A stretch of 5,546 nucleotides of DNA. Source: an uncultured Oscillospiraceae bacterium. Its GTDB lineage: Bacteria > Bacillota > Clostridia > Oscillospirales > Oscillospiraceae. The notes under the pieces are model-generated. The model was not told where the DNA came from. It ran no database searches and worked only from the letters and a program-made list of their open reading frames with translations. The position numbers and the translations under genes were made by a program. The stretch spans positions 1 through 5,546 of the forward strand of contig CAJTSQ010000073.1 in NCBI GenBank assembly GCA_910578735.1. The letters are read 5' to 3'. The first letter of the stretch is position 1. Every line of letters begins with the position of its first letter. Positions 4,801 to 5,546 of this stretch are shown here, piece after piece.

Positions 4801-5546
4801 ACGTATCGGAGTAATCAAGACGAATTTTCTTCTCCCGCAGGCGCTCCGGCGTTTGCAGCAGCTCAAACATAAACTGTTGGTAATACTCCGGGGCAACCCA
4901 GGACGCGCCCACCCGGACACTGATCTCCGAAGCGGTCAGGTCCTTGGGTTGTATCTGTTCCAGCTTCTCCGCGTTGACGGCGAACTCCGGATACTGTTCG
5001 GCGGCGGCGCGGGCCTGGGCCAGCTTCACCCGGACATTGCCGGAGAGGTATTCATCCGCCGTCTGCCAGCCCCTTGCCCAATTTTCGCCGCCCTCTGCCA
5101 AGTCGAAGGGGCCGGTGTCGGGGTCCTTGAAAATGATGCCCTTCAAATCCTCCACGATCTGCGGAATCTTATCGGGTCCACCCATCAGACCTGCCATATA
5201 CTCCAGGTCCACGCGGGCCTTCTCGCCAATGGACACCGCCAGGGCCTCCACCGCCGTGTCCACGCTGGTGACGGCCTGCCGGTTCTGGATGGTGCGCTTG
5301 GTGAACATATCCGCCTTGCGCTCCAAATTTCCTTCATCGTCCAGCACTTCCAGGGAACACAGAAGCGGGTAGGAGGAATCCTGTTCAAAGGCCCTCCTGT
5401 TGCCCAGGCTGCTCAACAGGCCGTGTTTTTTCGTGAAAGCGTCATAAAGGCGGTTGAGCTTGGCCTGCTCCGCCTTGATTTCATCGTCCCCGGCGTTTCC
5501 TAACTGCAAATCAATGAGCTTCCGGGCGCAGTCCCGAATGGCGATC
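1850..5546 (-). CDS. C-terminal part of a giant SNF2/SF2-type helicase (ICE polyvalent/methylase-helicase type), 5' end outside window
   Basis: 1231 residues are visible, numbered from the first full codon at 5545; the frame is open to the right edge, so the protein starts elsewhere. Superfamily 2 motifs appear in order: RPHQQ (373-377), Walker A GAGKT (396-400), FVVPNHL-QW (motif Ia, about 421-431), Walker B DEAH (557-560), ATGTP (607-611), LVFCD (790-794), GAGTN (859-863) and QRAGRSLRQG (885-894). All catalytic residues are intact, so an active ATP-dependent DNA translocase is expected. A charged coiled-coil insert (about 497-540) separates motifs Ia and II. The C-terminus has coiled-coil helices (about 1102-1164), an acidic stretch (about 1165-1184) and a Pro/Ala-rich tail. 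Relatives on Tn1549-like elements and phages (including DarB-type antirestriction proteins) often exceed 2000 residues and carry an N-terminal DNA methylase; that part cannot be seen here. It is coupled to mobC by a 4-base overlap. Likely roles are transfer-DNA processing or protection from restriction. Confidence 0.92.
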   Translation of the reverse strand, partial: IAIRDCARKLIDLQLGNAGDDEIKAEQAKLNRLYDAFTKKHGLLSSLGNRRAFEQDSSYPLLCSLEVLDDEGNLERKADMFTKRTIQNRQAVTSVDTAVEALAVSIGEKARVDLEYMAGLMGGPDKIPQIVEDLKGIIFKDPDTGPFDLAEGGENWARGWQTADEYLSGNVRVKLAQARAAAEQYPEFAVNAEKLEQIQPKDLTASEISVRVGASWVAPEYYQQFMFELLQTPERLREKKIRLDYSDTSGEWRVQGKSEDSADNVRAYTTYGTKRINAYEIFEAALNQRDVRIFDKKWEDGKEVRVLNEKQTAIAQQKQEAICEAFKEWIFKDPERREALCRKYNSIFNAIRPREYDGSHIRFAGMNPEISLRPHQQNAVAHILYGKNTLLAHCVGAGKTFEMVAAAMESKRLGLCQKSLFVVPNHLTEQWGGDFLRLYPGAKVLVATKKDFEPARRKKFCARIATGDYDAVIIGHSQFEKIPLSPERQKAVIEDQIDEIVTAIREAKEEDGDNFTVKQMEKTKKKLEAKLEKLAAKEKKDSVVTFEELGVDRLFVDEAHSFKNLFLHTKMSRVAGIAQTDAQKSSDMYGKCRYMDEITGGRGITFATGTPISNSMVELYTMMRYLQFDTLERNGHRHFDSWAADFGEKVTAMELKPEGTGFRSKTRFAKFYNLPELISIWKEAADIQTADMLKLPTPEAVPITVTTEPSKFQQEMVAELADRADAVRNRLVDPSVDNMLRITSDGRKLALDQRLQNPLLPDDPDSKVNACVKNVLTEWRNSMDIRGTQLVFCDLSTPKGDGKFNVYDDIKAKLIAQGIPQEEIAFIHDANTEAQKAELFAKVRRGQVRVLIGSTQKMGAGTNVQDRIVASHDLDCPWRPADLEQRAGRSLRQGNMNKTVKMFKYVTKGTFDAYNWGLVESKQKFIGQVMTGKSPARSIEDVDATALSYAEVKALATGDDRIREKMELDVQVAKLKMLKANHTSQQYEMQDKALKYYPNKIAETKLFIEALGKDLPIVQANPVKDDAFTMTVMGQTFTERKGAGEAIIKACMLMSDPEKPLDLGEYRGFPMQLHCDGSKFKITMKQHLTYTAELADDPVGNVTRINNVLEGMAEKIKAHEARLVTLEKELANAQEESERPFPKEDELQQKSARLIQLNRELEKADHKSEEQSQDGDDEPDLDGDSAPAPVPPALSVVGGDKPSIRAALRSYVPPAPVAAGAERGQRREAAL

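Noticed and set aside
4268..5503. Long plus-strand open frame (411 codons) opposite the helicase gene
   Set aside because: It is antisense to a protein with all helicase motifs in order. Its translation has no recognisable domain and is explained by the codon composition of the GC-rich opposite strand.
5507..5509. TTG at 5509 as the start of the helicase
   Set aside because: The frame stays open upstream to the window edge with protein-like sequence (RDCARKLIDLQLGN), so the TTG is an internal leucine codon.
1..5546. CRISPR array, tRNA, rRNA or insertion sequence
   Set aside because: No regularly spaced repeats, tRNA-like cloverleaf, rRNA sequence, transposase or terminal inverted repeats were seen on either strand.

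Overview
The window reads as part of the conjugation/DNA-processing module of an integrative and conjugative element, or a related mobilizable element, from a Gram-positive anaerobe, probably a gut Clostridia lineage (Oscillospirales/Lachnospirales-like). Three things suggest this: the gene set (giant SNF2-type helicase of ICE 'polyvalent' proteins, MobC-type relaxosome protein, DUF3991/Toprim protein, as in Tn1549-like elements), the strong AGGAG-type ribosome binding sites, and moderately GC-rich coding DNA with AT-rich control regions. The host call is an inference. All supported genes lie on the minus strand, so the window reads biologically from right to left.

Region 1 (right edge to 1850): the C-terminal 1231 residues of a very large helicase whose N-terminus lies outside the window. 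Region 2 (1853-1515): a mobC-like gene starting with GTG and overlapping the helicase stop by 4 bases, so the two are almost certainly co-transcribed and translationally coupled. A strong intrinsic terminator follows the mobC stop by 7 bases. Region 3 (1335-1514): an AT-rich intergenic region. Besides the terminator it carries a match to the IncP/MOBP nic consensus (YATCCTG|Y) with inverted repeats just 5' of it, which is a candidate origin of transfer. It also holds two promoter-like elements and a further inverted repeat. Region 4 (1334-999): a 111-residue coiled-coil/basic protein of unknown function. Region 5 (893-998): a second strong terminator whose T-tract ends only 5 bases before the ribosome binding site of the next gene. 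Region 6 (892 to left edge): a DUF3991/Toprim protein, nearly complete but cut by the window edge.

A working model, partly inferred: the helicase and MobC belong to the DNA-processing/relaxosome operon, MobC acts on the adjacent oriT-like site, and a MOBP-type relaxase encoded outside the window would nick the minus strand at 1433/1432. With that polarity the 111-residue protein and the Toprim protein would enter the recipient first, and mobC and the helicase last. No relaxase, integrase, resistance gene, RNA gene or CRISPR array is visible. No gene-free stretch exceeds 300 bases.
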